Shown here: positions 1-8,020 of the stretch, piece by piece
Layout of the letters: every line of letters begins with the position of its first letter
Numbering within the stretch: position 1 is the stretch's first letter
Assembly (NCBI GenBank): GCA_017164015.1
Contig: CP071065.1
Span: forward strand, 7,469,501-7,533,500
DNA length: 64,000 nt
Origin: Nostoc sp. UHCC 0702
Lineage (GTDB): Bacteria > Cyanobacteriota > Cyanobacteriia > Cyanobacteriales > Nostocaceae
Reading direction: 5' to 3'
Position numbers and translations under genes: made by a program
The notes under the pieces: generated by a model
The model's input: the letters and a program-made list of their open reading frames with translations, nothing else
What the model was told of the DNA's origin: nothing
Database searches by the model: none

Positions 1-80
1 TTTTTGCTCTCTTCTTTATGGTACGTCTTGAAGCCGTACAAATCAAGAAAGCTTTACAGACTAAGACTTTTAAGGAGTGA
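1..80 (+). CDS. possible 3' end of a gene entering from the left edge
   Basis: One forward frame is open from the window edge to a TGA at 78-80 and reads like the charged, helical end of a protein (ending LEAVQIKKALQTKTFKE). Only about 25 residues are visible, so no family can be named. It may be a chance opening. Confidence 0.2.
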   Translation, partial: FALFFMVRLEAVQIKKALQTKTFKE

Positions 81-192
81 TTCTAGGATGTCTTAATTTT
101 CATAACTATAACAACAGATGAATCTAGTTAAGGTAAGCAAGACTAGATTTTAAAGCTTGTGTGCTAACTTGATATTTATCAGCCAATTATTT

Positions 193-306
193 TTAAAATT
201 CTTCATCAAATAAATCAAATGCTTCAATCTCAGCGCAGCCAACGCTTCAACTCGTTTGTATGCCGGACAAACGACTAAGATGCCATTTTTGGGTTCGTCA
301 AGGAAT
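193..306 (-). pseudogene. frameshifted remnant of an unknown gene
   Basis: On the minus strand two adjacent frames read like protein. One carries PKNGILVVCPAYKRVEALAA, and a shift of frame then gives AEIEAFDLFDEEF followed by TAA at 193-195. Together they look like the decayed C-terminus of a small acidic protein, but the family is not recognised. The rest of 81-407 shows nothing beyond AT-rich sequence and presumably holds the promoter of the next gene. Confidence 0.3.
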
Positions 307-407
307 TATCGAATGGAGTGCTGATTCTGGCGAAAAATAATCCTATTGCTATTGAATTGTAGAATTTAATAGTTCGACTTTCTTTAATTATTATTAATCT
401 TTGTATT

Positions 408-1643
408 ATGAACAAACCTGTTAATGATTCAGAGGAATTTGTTTACCAAGTTTGCCATAAATCCTTCCTTTCTCTTTGGAGTTACGCAAATCCTAGAGGC
501 AAGAATTCCAAAGAGCTATGTGACATCCTTATTGTCTGTGAGCCAGATATTATTATTATCAGTGTTAAAGAGATTAAGCTAACCGATAGCGGCAATATTG
601 AAGTAGATTGCCAACGATGGCTTAGGAAAGCTATTGAAGGTTCAGTAGATCAAATCTATGGTGCTGAAAGATGGATTAAATCGACTTCACATGTGATCCA
701 AAGTGATGGAAGCCAAGGCTTAACCTTTCCATCATCAAATGTACAGCGTATCCATCGTGTTGCTGTCGCTTTGGGTGGAGATGATAAGGTTCCTATTCAA
801 TTTGGTGATTTTGGCAAGGGATTTGTTCATGTATTCGATAGGGTTTCCTTTAATACAATATTAAGAGAACTTGATACAATAACGGATTTTGTACAATACC
901 TGATTGATAAGGAAAAATTATATGATTCTGGCAAGCAAACCCTTTTTGACGGATATGAAGAAGACCTGTTAGGTTACTACATATATAATGGACGTTCTTA
1001 TCCACAGGAATTCGATGTCATTGTTGTAGGAAGCAATATTTGGGATGAGATAATTAAGAAACCAGAATACAAGGCCAAGAGGGAAGCTGATAGAGACAGT
1101 TATATATGGGATAGACTCCTTGAAAATATAAGTGAGGATGTCCTGAACAATAATTTAGAGTTTGGCCCTAATTTAAATCAATCCGAACTTGCGCTTCGTG
1201 CAATGGCAAGAGAACCCCGATTTACACGCCGAATATTAGGGAAATTCTTTAGAGATTTCATGAATTTGGCTGCCCAACGCATAATTGAGTCAAGAACCCT
1301 AATATCACCGATATCCAATATAGCTTACGTATTTTTGGCAAAGCCGCACGGAGAAGACCGACAATACCGTGTCACTGAGTTAGGGGGAAGATGCTTTGTA
1401 GTTCGAGGGTTGCAACAGAATTGTAAAACCGTTATTGGTATTGCGACTGAGCAGTATCAACCTGGTCAAGGGTCTTCCTTCGATATAGTTTATCTGCATC
1501 AAGAAACCTGGACAGCCGAAAACCAGAAACAATTAGAGTTTGCTCAGAAGGAATTTGGATGGTTTGCAAATCCACAACAAACATCAGTTCACGAGGACGA
1601 ATATCCAATTACGGGACTTCCAGAAAACTGGAGTTTAGACTAA
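408..1643 (+). CDS. hypothetical protein with a nuclease-like N-terminus
   Basis: 411 aa, ATG start, no signal peptide or membrane segment. Residues about 30-56 show an acidic strand-loop-strand pattern (KELCDILIVCEPDIIII followed by SVKE) that fits the core of a PD-(D/E)xK nuclease fold: D in a hydrophobic strand, then a second strand ending in a Lys. No further domain is recognisable in the C-terminal two thirds. It stands alone, with a hairpin and simple repeats after its stop. It could be a defence or repair nuclease, but that is inferred only from the short motif. Confidence 0.6.
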   Translation: MNKPVNDSEEFVYQVCHKSFLSLWSYANPRGKNSKELCDILIVCEPDIIIISVKEIKLTDSGNIEVDCQRWLRKAIEGSVDQIYGAERWIKSTSHVIQSDGSQGLTFPSSNVQRIHRVAVALGGDDKVPIQFGDFGKGFVHVFDRVSFNTILRELDTITDFVQYLIDKEKLYDSGKQTLFDGYEEDLLGYYIYNGRSYPQEFDVIVVGSNIWDEIIKKPEYKAKREADRDSYIWDRLLENISEDVLNNNLEFGPNLNQSELALRAMAREPRFTRRILGKFFRDFMNLAAQRIIESRTLISPISNIAYVFLAKPHGEDRQYRVTELGGRCFVVRGLQQNCKTVIGIATEQYQPGQGSSFDIVYLHQETWTAENQKQLEFAQKEFGWFANPQQTSVHEDEYPITGLPENWSLD

Positions 1644-1703
1644 TCCATGACAAAATGACTCAGGAGTACTGAGTTAACAAGCTACACAATTGAAAATATA
1701 AAA

Positions 1704-1787
1704 ACCAAAAGTTAAAGCTGACTTTGGTGGTTGTTTCTTTGGCTAGCTGATTTTTCTTCAAATTACAGCATTGACCACTTTGTGGTC
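1704..1787. other. two small hairpins after the nuclease-like gene
   Basis: An imperfect stem pairs ACCAAAAGT (1704-1712) with ACTTTGGT (1721-1728), and a perfect 6-bp stem GACCAC/GTGGTC lies at 1773-1787. The first is followed by a short T-rich stretch, so it may act as a weak terminator for the upstream gene. Confidence 0.3.
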
Positions 1788-1889
1788 GGTTTCACAATCC
1801 CCGGCCACTTTTTTTCTTGAATCCTGAGTAATAGTAATAATGATTATCGAATAGAGGTGTAAGCAGCTAAACCAGCCATTGAAAACCCA

Positions 1890-1928
1890 ATCCCCAGTCC
1901 CCAGTACCCAGTACCCAGTACCCAGTAC
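1890..1928. repeat. 7-bp tandem repeat (CCCAGTA/CCCAGTC type)
   Basis: CCCAGTCCCCAGTACCCAGT-type units follow one another and end exactly at the stop codon of the minus-strand hydroxylase gene. Related CCCAGTC arrays occur near 12,075 and inside the selD fusion near 38,600. Confidence 0.8.
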
Positions 1929-3188
1929 CTACCGTTTCGCTAATTCGGGAGTACGCCCTTTCAAACCGATCATTAATTTGAGCATAAACAGTTTTAGCAG
2001 AGGTACTCGCTGCAAAAACCATAAACCGAGGCGGCGAACTAATACCAATGGTAAAAAGTTGTTAGAAAACATCCTATCTAACATATCGGTGAAACCTAAA
2101 ATTGTCAGGTTTTCATTTTTGCGCCAGCGTTCATAGCGTTTGAGGATTTGAATTTTGCCAATATCTTCACCTGCTTGATGTGCTGTTTGCAGGACTTGGG
2201 CTAAAGCAGCTGCATCCCGAATACCGAGATTTAAACCTTGTCCACCAACTGGATGACAATTGTGTGCTGCATCACCAATTAATGCTAAGCGCGGAAGCAC
2301 ATAACGATCGCTTTGCATGAGTTGCACTTGAAAAATAAAGCGATCGCCCAATAATTCTAATTTACCCATGTGGTTGCCATAGCGACGAGTTAATTCTGCT
2401 AAAAATTGCTCATCATCTAAGGCACATAAAGCTTTTGCTTCTTCGTGGGGGGCTGTCCACACAATGCGGCAACGGTTGCCAGGTAAAGGTAAAATTGCGA
2501 ACGGGCCGCTAGTCCAGAATTTTTCGTAGGCGGTGTCGTCGTGGGGTTTTTCTGGTTTTACAAAAGCGACAATGCATGATTGCCAATATTTCCAGCCGTG
2601 GGTTTTGATACCAGCAGCTTGGCGAATCGGCGATCGCGATCCGTCTGCGGCTACTACTAATTTACTGCGTACTGTATATATTTGCTCGGCTATTTTAATA
2701 TCTATTGCTACAATGTCCTGCTGATACTGGGTATTGACTACTTCAGCCGGACATAGGTAAGTTACATGGGGACAACTTTGCACAAACTCCTGCAAAGGGT
2801 GCAATAATGCTTGGTGTTCTGCCACATAACCCAACTCTGGTGTGCCCAAGTCAGTTGTATGAAATTCCACCACATCAGGATAATCGGCATCAGAAAGGCG
2901 AACTTGGCGGTATTTGGCAATTTGTGGCAGGATTTTGTCCCAAACTCCAATACCTTGGTAAATCAGCGCCGAAAGCCTATGAATTGCATAAGCTTGTCCT
3001 TTAGCCACCGCCGCTGATGTGACTTTCGCTTCAATTAGCAGCACACTGAGGCCAGAATCTTTTAAAGCAGAGGCTAGGGTTAACCCAATAATTCCACCGC
3101 CTACAATTACCAAATCATATTCATATCCCCGTAAGTCTTGGGGAGTTTGTTGAGGGGAAAGAGTTTGATAAAGTTGGGTTACGGACAT
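1929..3188 (-). CDS. FAD-dependent hydroxylase, UbiH/UbiF/COQ6 type
   Basis: 419 aa. Near the N-terminus the Rossmann FAD motif reads DLVIVGGGIIGLTLASAL, ending in an acidic residue (LLIEA) for ribose binding. The second FAD motif, GDAAHNCHPVGGQGLNLG, lies around residue 310 and is diagnostic of aromatic-ring monooxygenases of the ubiquinone pathway. Cyanobacteria make plastoquinone, not ubiquinone, so a role in quinone or another aromatic hydroxylation is plausible but not shown. The stop codon touches a 7-bp tandem repeat. The gene is not visibly part of an operon. Confidence 0.85.
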   Translation of the reverse strand: MSVTQLYQTLSPQQTPQDLRGYEYDLVIVGGGIIGLTLASALKDSGLSVLLIEAKVTSAAVAKGQAYAIHRLSALIYQGIGVWDKILPQIAKYRQVRLSDADYPDVVEFHTTDLGTPELGYVAEHQALLHPLQEFVQSCPHVTYLCPAEVVNTQYQQDIVAIDIKIAEQIYTVRSKLVVAADGSRSPIRQAAGIKTHGWKYWQSCIVAFVKPEKPHDDTAYEKFWTSGPFAILPLPGNRCRIVWTAPHEEAKALCALDDEQFLAELTRRYGNHMGKLELLGDRFIFQVQLMQSDRYVLPRLALIGDAAHNCHPVGGQGLNLGIRDAAALAQVLQTAHQAGEDIGKIQILKRYERWRKNENLTILGFTDMLDRMFSNNFLPLVLVRRLGLWFLQRVPLLKLFMLKLMIGLKGRTPELAKR

Positions 3189-3260
3189 TGTTAAGACAAG
3201 TTACAGCATCTTAACTATTATTTTTACGCGATCGCTCGTTTTTGAGCAAGCCCTGAAGAA

Positions 3261-3584
3261 GTGGGAATTGGGAATTGGGATGCACTTAGTCAAAAAGAAA
3301 TTATAGAATTTATAGAGACTGTAGTGATATATAAATTTCCAAGACTGAGCCGCGAGGAAGTAGAAGCTATGTTAGGTTTGGATGCCATCAGAAATACAAA
3401 GGTTTTTCAAGAAGCTAAAGAAGAAGGTAAGCTTGAAGGGCGAGAAGAAGGTAGGCTTGAAGGTAAGCTCAAAGCAGTTCCTCGCTTGTTAAAGTTAGGG
3501 TTGAGTCTGGAACAAATTGCTGAGGCTTTGGAATTAGAAATTGATGTGGTACGACAAGCCGCAGAAAAGGGAGTTCCAGAGTAG
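3261..3584 (+). pseudogene. 3' fragment of an Rpn/DUF2887-type nuclease gene
   Basis: From residue about 10 onward this 107-aa frame matches the C-terminal third of the intact protein at 21,673-22,464: the IIEFIETVVIYKFPRLSREE segment, a Glu/Lys/Gly-rich helix, and a final KAVPRLLKLGLSLEQIAEAL region. The nuclease core is missing. Its GTG start and first residues come from a GGGAATT simple repeat, and its TAG stop lies inside a palindrome (3581-3609). It is best read as a relic kept open at both ends by repeat DNA. Confidence 0.75.
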
Positions 3585-3609
3585 AGACATTCCACCGGAA
3601 CGTCTCTAC
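3581..3609. repeat. 29-bp palindromic repeat, GTAGAGACGTTCC family, copy 1
   Basis: The ends GTAGAGAC and GTCTCTAC are inverted around a centre with the TTCC/GGAA arms. The same element occurs at 6006-6034 and, diverged, at 40,886-40,914. Bases 3582-3584 serve as the stop of the preceding fragment. Confidence 0.8.
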
Positions 3610-3658
3610 AGCCGGTTTATGTGTTGCAAATATCTTTGGGAATGCTATCAACACTCAG

Positions 3659-4414
3659 CTAAACAATACTCAAAGCCATTAGATTTTCTGCCATTTCAAA
3701 GTTAGATGTGACATTTTGCACATCATCTAAGCCTTCTAGAGTATCAATTAATTTAAACAGCGATCGCGCCTGTTCTGGATCTGTAACTTCTAAACTATTA
3801 CTAGGAATCCAGCGCAATTCTGCATCAGTTACTTGCAAGCCTTTATCTTTGAGGGTTTGGTTGAGGTTTTCTAAATTTCCTACGTCAGTAAACACTTCAG
3901 CTATCTCATCTTCAGCCATTTCATAAGATTCAGCGCCACCTTCTAAAGATGCTTCTAAAATTTGTTCTTCATCAATCACTCCCTCGACAACACACACACC
4001 CTTTTGGGCAAACATCCAGCTAACGCAACCTGTTTCACCAAGATTACCACCATTTTTACTAAAAGCTACACGCAAGTCAGCAGCAGTACGATTGCGGTTA
4101 TCTGTGAAGGCTTCAATCAAAATAGCTACACCACTAGGGCCGTATCCTTCATAGCGAATCGCTTCAAAATTGGCACTATCGTTAAAAGTGCCTGCACCTT
4201 TAGCGATCGCCCGGTCAATATTATCATTGGGGATACCCGCAGCCTTGGCCTTATCAATTGCCGTACGCAGTTGAAAATTGCCTGCTGGATCTGGTATACC
4301 GCTTCTAGCTGCAACGATAATCGCCCGTGACAACTGGGTAAAGGTTTTGCTTTTTTTTGCATCTACTACCGCTTTCTGGCGCTTAATATTTGCCCATTTA
4401 CTATGTCCTGCCAT
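3659..4414 (-). CDS. yebC: YebC/PmpR family protein
   Basis: 251 aa, the usual family length. The N-terminus MAGHSKWANIKRQKAVVDAK is the family signature, and the rest (AAGIPNDNIDRAIAKG, YEGYGPSGVAILIEAFTDN) is conserved throughout. The family was first described as DNA-binding regulators, and some members have since been linked to translation of proline-rich stretches. Which role holds here cannot be read from the sequence. It is divergent from the solute-binding protein gene, and the two starts are about 60 bp apart. Confidence 0.93.
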   Translation of the reverse strand: MAGHSKWANIKRQKAVVDAKKSKTFTQLSRAIIVAARSGIPDPAGNFQLRTAIDKAKAAGIPNDNIDRAIAKGAGTFNDSANFEAIRYEGYGPSGVAILIEAFTDNRNRTAADLRVAFSKNGGNLGETGCVSWMFAQKGVCVVEGVIDEEQILEASLEGGAESYEMAEDEIAEVFTDVGNLENLNQTLKDKGLQVTDAELRWIPSNSLEVTDPEQARSLFKLIDTLEGLDDVQNVTSNFEMAENLMALSIV

Positions 4415-4471
4415 AACCTCAAATTATTAACGCTCTATTCCCAGATTAAGATATACATAGCTTTTGGTAAC

Positions 4472-5887
4472 ATGCTCTTTGCAAGATTGAGAATTGTGCT
4501 AATCAAATTTCGTAAATTGATTAATCTTACTCATCGCAGTTTTGTGCGGCTTTTTTTCGCACCCCATAATTCCAAAAGAGCAATAAACAAAGTACAAAGG
4601 CAGTTTAGCGGTTGGTTACTGTTAATGCTGCTGGGCATGTTGACTTTTGGCGGATGTCATGCTTTCGAGTCTAGAGTGAATCAAAGTGCAGTCATTCATC
4701 TGACTTTATGGCAAGGGGTAAATCCACCACCAAATCGGGACGTATTGCAAAAACTGGTGGATAAATTTAATCGCACCCATCCAAATATTCAGGTAGAGTC
4801 GCTTTATGTTGGGCAACAAGATCAGCAAATGCCCAAGATTTTAGCAGCGGTGGTAGGAGATGCACCGCCAGATATATTGTGGTATAACCCGACTATTGCA
4901 GGTCAATTGGTAGAACTGGATGCCTTAATTACTTTAGATGAAATGCTGGAAAATTCTCCAGTCAAAGCCGAAATTGACCCCACTTTGTATGGATCAATGG
5001 AATACAAAGGCAAGATTTGGTCAGTACCATTTGCTACAAATAACATCGGTATTCTTTACCGTCCGAGTTTGTTCAAAGCAGCCGGAATTACTGAATTACC
5101 TGAGACTTGGCAAGAGTTTGAACAAGTTGCGAAGCAATTAACTAAAGATACCAATGGTGATGGACGCATAGATCAATATGGTATGTTTCTGCCTTTGGGG
5201 AAAGGAGAATATACTGTATTTACTTGGTTACCATTTATGTGGAGTAGCAGCGGCGAGTTAATTAATGGGGATTCGCAAAATGCAGCCGGAGTTATTCTCA
5301 AAGATAATCAAGGAGCGATCGCAGCTTTGCAATATTGGTATAACTTAATTGAAAATGGTTCTGCTGTGTTATCTGGCCCAGAACGAGGTTACGAAACAGA
5401 ACCATTGGTGACAGGTAAGGTAGCGATGCAACTAAACGGCCCTTGGACATTAGGAGAATTGCAAGCTACTGGTGTAGATTTTGGTGTTTTTCCCATTCCT
5501 GCTAACAAACGTCCTGCTACTGTGATTGGTGGTGAAAATCTGTTTTTATTCAAAACCACACCAGAACGCCAACAAGCCGCTTTCAAGTTTGCTGAGTATG
5601 CCATGAGTGAAGAATTTCAAACAGAATTAGCACTCTCCACTGGCTATTTACCTATTAACATAAAATCTCGTCAAAGTACAAAATATCAAGAATTTGTGCA
5701 GAAACTACCACAAGTGAAAGTCTTTTTAGACCAAGCAAAATATGGGCGATCGCGTCCCATCTTTCCCGGTTACAATCGCATATCAGACAGCTTAGGTAGA
5801 GCAATAGAATCTGTATTATTAGGTAAAAATTCCCCTACACAAGCCCTCAACGCCACCCAGAAACGCTTAGATATAATCTTCAAATAA
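4472..5887 (+). CDS. sugar ABC transporter solute-binding lipoprotein (family 1)
   Basis: About 471 aa from the ATG at 4472; an upstream frame start at 4403 would overlap yebC and is less likely. A long basic N-terminal stretch leads into a hydrophobic segment and a lipobox (MLTFGGC), so the protein is expected to be anchored outside the membrane. The mature part has the MalE/UgpB-type pattern: LTLWQGVNPP, FNRTHPNIQVES, the DTNGDGRIDQYG calcium-loop-like segment, and AMQLNGPWTLGEL. No permease or ATPase gene is adjacent. A permease of the matching class lies at 60,535-61,422. Confidence 0.85.
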   Translation: MLFARLRIVLIKFRKLINLTHRSFVRLFFAPHNSKRAINKVQRQFSGWLLLMLLGMLTFGGCHAFESRVNQSAVIHLTLWQGVNPPPNRDVLQKLVDKFNRTHPNIQVESLYVGQQDQQMPKILAAVVGDAPPDILWYNPTIAGQLVELDALITLDEMLENSPVKAEIDPTLYGSMEYKGKIWSVPFATNNIGILYRPSLFKAAGITELPETWQEFEQVAKQLTKDTNGDGRIDQYGMFLPLGKGEYTVFTWLPFMWSSSGELINGDSQNAAGVILKDNQGAIAALQYWYNLIENGSAVLSGPERGYETEPLVTGKVAMQLNGPWTLGELQATGVDFGVFPIPANKRPATVIGGENLFLFKTTPERQQAAFKFAEYAMSEEFQTELALSTGYLPINIKSRQSTKYQEFVQKLPQVKVFLDQAKYGRSRPIFPGYNRISDSLGRAIESVLLGKNSPTQALNATQKRLDIIFK

Positions 5888-6005
5888 TTAACGACTTCCG
5901 ACTTCCAAATAAAAAATATGACAAATTTTCTTGTGGGATGGGTGTCCTCACCCGTCCTTTGTATTTATACCATTTCCAAAAATATTTGCAACACAGAAAT
6001 TGGCT

Positions 6006-6034
6006 GTAGAGACGTTCCGGTGGAACGTCTCTAC
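6006..6034. repeat. 29-bp palindromic repeat, copy 2
   Basis: Inverted GTAGAGACGTTCC and GGAACGTCTCTAC arms around a 3-bp centre. A half copy follows at 6035-6056. Confidence 0.8.
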
Positions 6035-6135
6035 TCTTGCGGCGGAACGTCTCTACTCATGTATCTATATCAGGTATTTCGTGAAATGGTATTAGGGCGG
6101 GCAGGATGCCCACCCCACAAGATAGATAATATCAA

Positions 6136-6163
6136 GTAGGGGCGTACAGCTGTACGCCCCTAC
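6136..6163. repeat. perfect 28-bp palindrome
   Basis: GTAGGGGCGTACAG is followed directly by its reverse complement with no spacer. It could form a hairpin or cruciform. Similar GGGGCGTAC palindromes are common between cyanobacterial genes. Function unknown. Confidence 0.8.
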
Positions 6164-6244
6164 AAAGTATCTGTTACATTGTTTTTTCAAATTGGTATAA
6201 TTTGTGGCTTTCTTCCCGCCTTCGCGTGAGCTTTATTAAAATAA

Positions 6245-6886
6245 TTATTGCTGAAATTGAGTTAATAACCAAGCATAAACTTGACCTTGATTCATCTGAC
6301 GAGTGCGACGAAAAACTTCATTGAGTAAAGAAATCGCCAACCCAGGTAATACTAGAGATTCAGTAATTCGTCTACTACCTTGATTTTCTATAGCAAAAGC
6401 GATAATTTGCACATTTTGTACATCTACAATCCAATATTCTTGTACTCCTAAATCTTCATATAAAAGTCGTTTTTCACCTTTATCATCAGCAAGAGAACTA
6501 TTAGCAATTTCAATTACTAAAGCTGGGGGTGGATAGATATCTAAGTTAATAATAGAAGTTCCGTAAGGAATGACATCAGCATTTTCGCCAATGTAGTAAG
6601 ATACATCAGGTTGAGCTTCTCGAACTCCTGTTTTCCTATAGTTACAGTTAGTTAAGCCTTTTATAAGGATGCCCTTAATTGTACAAAAAAGGTTAACAGC
6701 AAAAGCAATAATTGTGTTGTCGCAAGCGTGGTCGTGACCGACTGGTGGCATTTCAATCCTCATGTGTTGATTGTGATAATAGCCTTTGGCTTTTTCGTAG
6801 GCGGGATTTTCTATTATTTGAATATATTCATCCCAAGTTGCTGCTACCCAGGTATCGGTTGATAGTTGGGTTTGTATTTCGCTCAT
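6245..6886 (-). CDS. Uma2 family (DUF820) putative endonuclease
   Basis: 213 aa. It shows the family order: an N-terminal WDEYIQIIE region, the PDVSYYIGE strand, then PPALVIEIANSS and EYWIVDVQNV. The acidic residues and the E-I-A strand form the PD-(D/E)xK-like core. Uma2 genes are strongly expanded in filamentous cyanobacteria and their biological role is unsettled. It is one of four in this window, with long repeat-filled intergenic DNA on both sides. Confidence 0.85.
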   Translation of the reverse strand: MSEIQTQLSTDTWVAATWDEYIQIIENPAYEKAKGYYHNQHMRIEMPPVGHDHACDNTIIAFAVNLFCTIKGILIKGLTNCNYRKTGVREAQPDVSYYIGENADVIPYGTSIINLDIYPPPALVIEIANSSLADDKGEKRLLYEDLGVQEYWIVDVQNVQIIAFAIENQGSRRITESLVLPGLAISLLNEVFRRTRQMNQGQVYAWLLTQFQQ

Positions 6887-7068
6887 AATGCTGAAGGGGA
6901 ACTTTAATAAAGATCATACAAGTTTCTGGAGTTGGTGAACGCACATGGGTGTCAAGTTAAGAGGATGTTTGAAAAGTCGAAAAGTATACTAAGAACCCCG
7001 CTTCCATTCCTCTCCCCGAAAGGTCGATAGGCTTTGAAACCCCCATTCCCTCGTAGGGAACTCGGGGC

Positions 7069-7105
7069 CCCCATGAAATTCGGGTTTAGCCCGAATTTCA
7101 TGGGG
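7069..7105. repeat. perfect 16-bp-stem hairpin
   Basis: CCCCATGAAATTCGGG pairs with CCCGAATTTCATGGGG around the loop TTTAG. There is no T-run after it, so a terminator is not indicated. It lies inside a diverged copy of the dispersed GGGGTTAGG repeat. Confidence 0.85.
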
Positions 7106-7210
7106 ATTAGGGTCAGGGGGGCTTGGGGGGTTAGGTTTTTAAGATTTTGATGTTAGCAATGATACTTTTCAAACAACCTCTAAGGCAGAAGCCCAAATGT
7201 CAAAGGTATG

Positions 7211-7378
7211 TTCATCGAATTCGGGGTGTTGTTCATCGAATTCGGGATGTCGTTTATTGAATTCGGGATGTCGTTTATTGAATTCGGGGTGTTGTTTATT
7301 GAATTCGGGGTGTCGTTTATTGAATTCGGGGTGTCGTTTATTGAATTCGGGCAGCCGTTTATTGAATTCGGGCAGCCG
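7211..7378. repeat. 21-bp tandem repeat array, 8 units, each with an EcoRI site
   Basis: Eight consecutive 21-bp units of the form TTTATTGAATTCGGGGTGTCG (the first two begin TTCATC) run without gaps, with a partial ninth. Because 21 is a multiple of three, several frames on both strands stay open and encode heptapeptide repeats. No ribosome binding site or non-repeat protein part supports translation. Confidence 0.9.
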
Positions 7379-7440
7379 TTTATTATTTTTGTTCAATACA
7401 TTACACAAGCAAACCGCTTTGTATCAAACAACATATAATT

Positions 7441-7735
7441 GATATCATGTCCGCTTGATTACTTATAAAAACCAAAGAACCCCACCCCACCAAAGCGTAG
7501 CTTTGTTTCCCCTCCCCGTTGACTCTGAGGGGTTAGGGGTGGGGTGCAATAATTGCGGGAATCATAACTAATTAACCGCATATAATTGATATCATGTCCG
7601 CTTGATTACTTATAAAAACCAAAGAACTCCACCCCACCAAAGCGTAGCTTTGTTTCCCCTCCCCGTTGACTCTGAGGGGTTAGGGGTGGGGTGCAATAAT
7701 TGCGGGAATCATAACTAATTAAGCGGACATTATAT
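7441..7735. mobile_element. tandem pair of miniature elements (MITE family M1)
   Basis: Two copies of a segment of about 140 bp repeat with a 147-bp period (7441 and 7588). Each begins with a terminal sequence of the form ATATCATGTCCGCTTGATTA and has a C-rich/G-rich core and an end TAACTAATTAA. Only the second copy keeps the complementary right terminus (GCGGACATTATAT). No transposase is encoded, so this is a non-autonomous element. Relatives lie at 19,498, 37,008, 37,285 and 40,976. Confidence 0.75.
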
Positions 7736-7755
7736 GATATAATGTCCGCTTAATT
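7717..7755. repeat. head-to-head terminal repeats of two miniature elements
   Basis: AATTAAGCGGACATTATAT is followed after one base by its exact reverse complement. The right end of one M1 element therefore abuts the left end of the next element (7756-7938, starting TTGTCATTGCGAGC). Confidence 0.8.
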
Positions 7756-8020
7756 AGTTGTCATTGCGAGCAAAGCGAAGCAATCGCATAAACGTCTTTG
7801 CAATTGCTACCCTACCCTTCGGAAACACCTACCCTACGGGAAGGGCTTCGCCCAACGGTGAACGGGAACGCTTTTAGCAAACGCTCCACTTCGTTACGCT
7901 GGCAATGACATTTTCTAAGCGAGCAACCAAACATGATATAATATCTGCTTCATCTTCCTTAGTATCTTTGAATGCAACTCGGTATGAAGCCTGGAGTGCT
8001 GGAAGTTAAGGTAATAACCA

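Larger units (their letters stand above)
5888..6244. other. intergenic repeat cluster
   Basis: No credible gene. It holds a GTGGGATGGGTGTCCTCACCC-type segment (a relative lies near 33,497), one complete and one half copy of the 29-bp palindrome (6006-6034 and 6035-6056), GGGCGGGCAGGATGCCCACCC, and a perfect 28-bp palindrome at 6136-6163. Confidence 0.7.
6887..8020. other. 1.1-kb gene-free repeat block
   Basis: In order it contains a diverged copy of the CTCTCCCC/GGGGTTAGG repeat (about 7000-7137), a 16-bp-stem hairpin (7069-7105), a 21-bp tandem array (7211-7378), a tandem pair of miniature elements (7441-7735), and another element rich in TTGTCATTGCGAGC (7756-7938). The short frames here are repeats read as protein, not genes. 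The last 80 bp probably carry the CHAT gene promoter. Confidence 0.75.

Noticed and set aside
5918..6139. 73-codon frame after the solute-binding protein
   Set aside because: It runs through palindromic intergenic repeats that occur elsewhere in the window.
7211..7378. CRISPR-like appearance of the 21-bp array
   Set aside because: There are no variable spacers between units and no cas genes in the window; it is a plain tandem repeat.
7169..7442. Short frames on both strands through the 21-bp array
   Set aside because: They consist almost wholly of the tandem unit and lack ribosome binding sites; treated as a DNA repeat.
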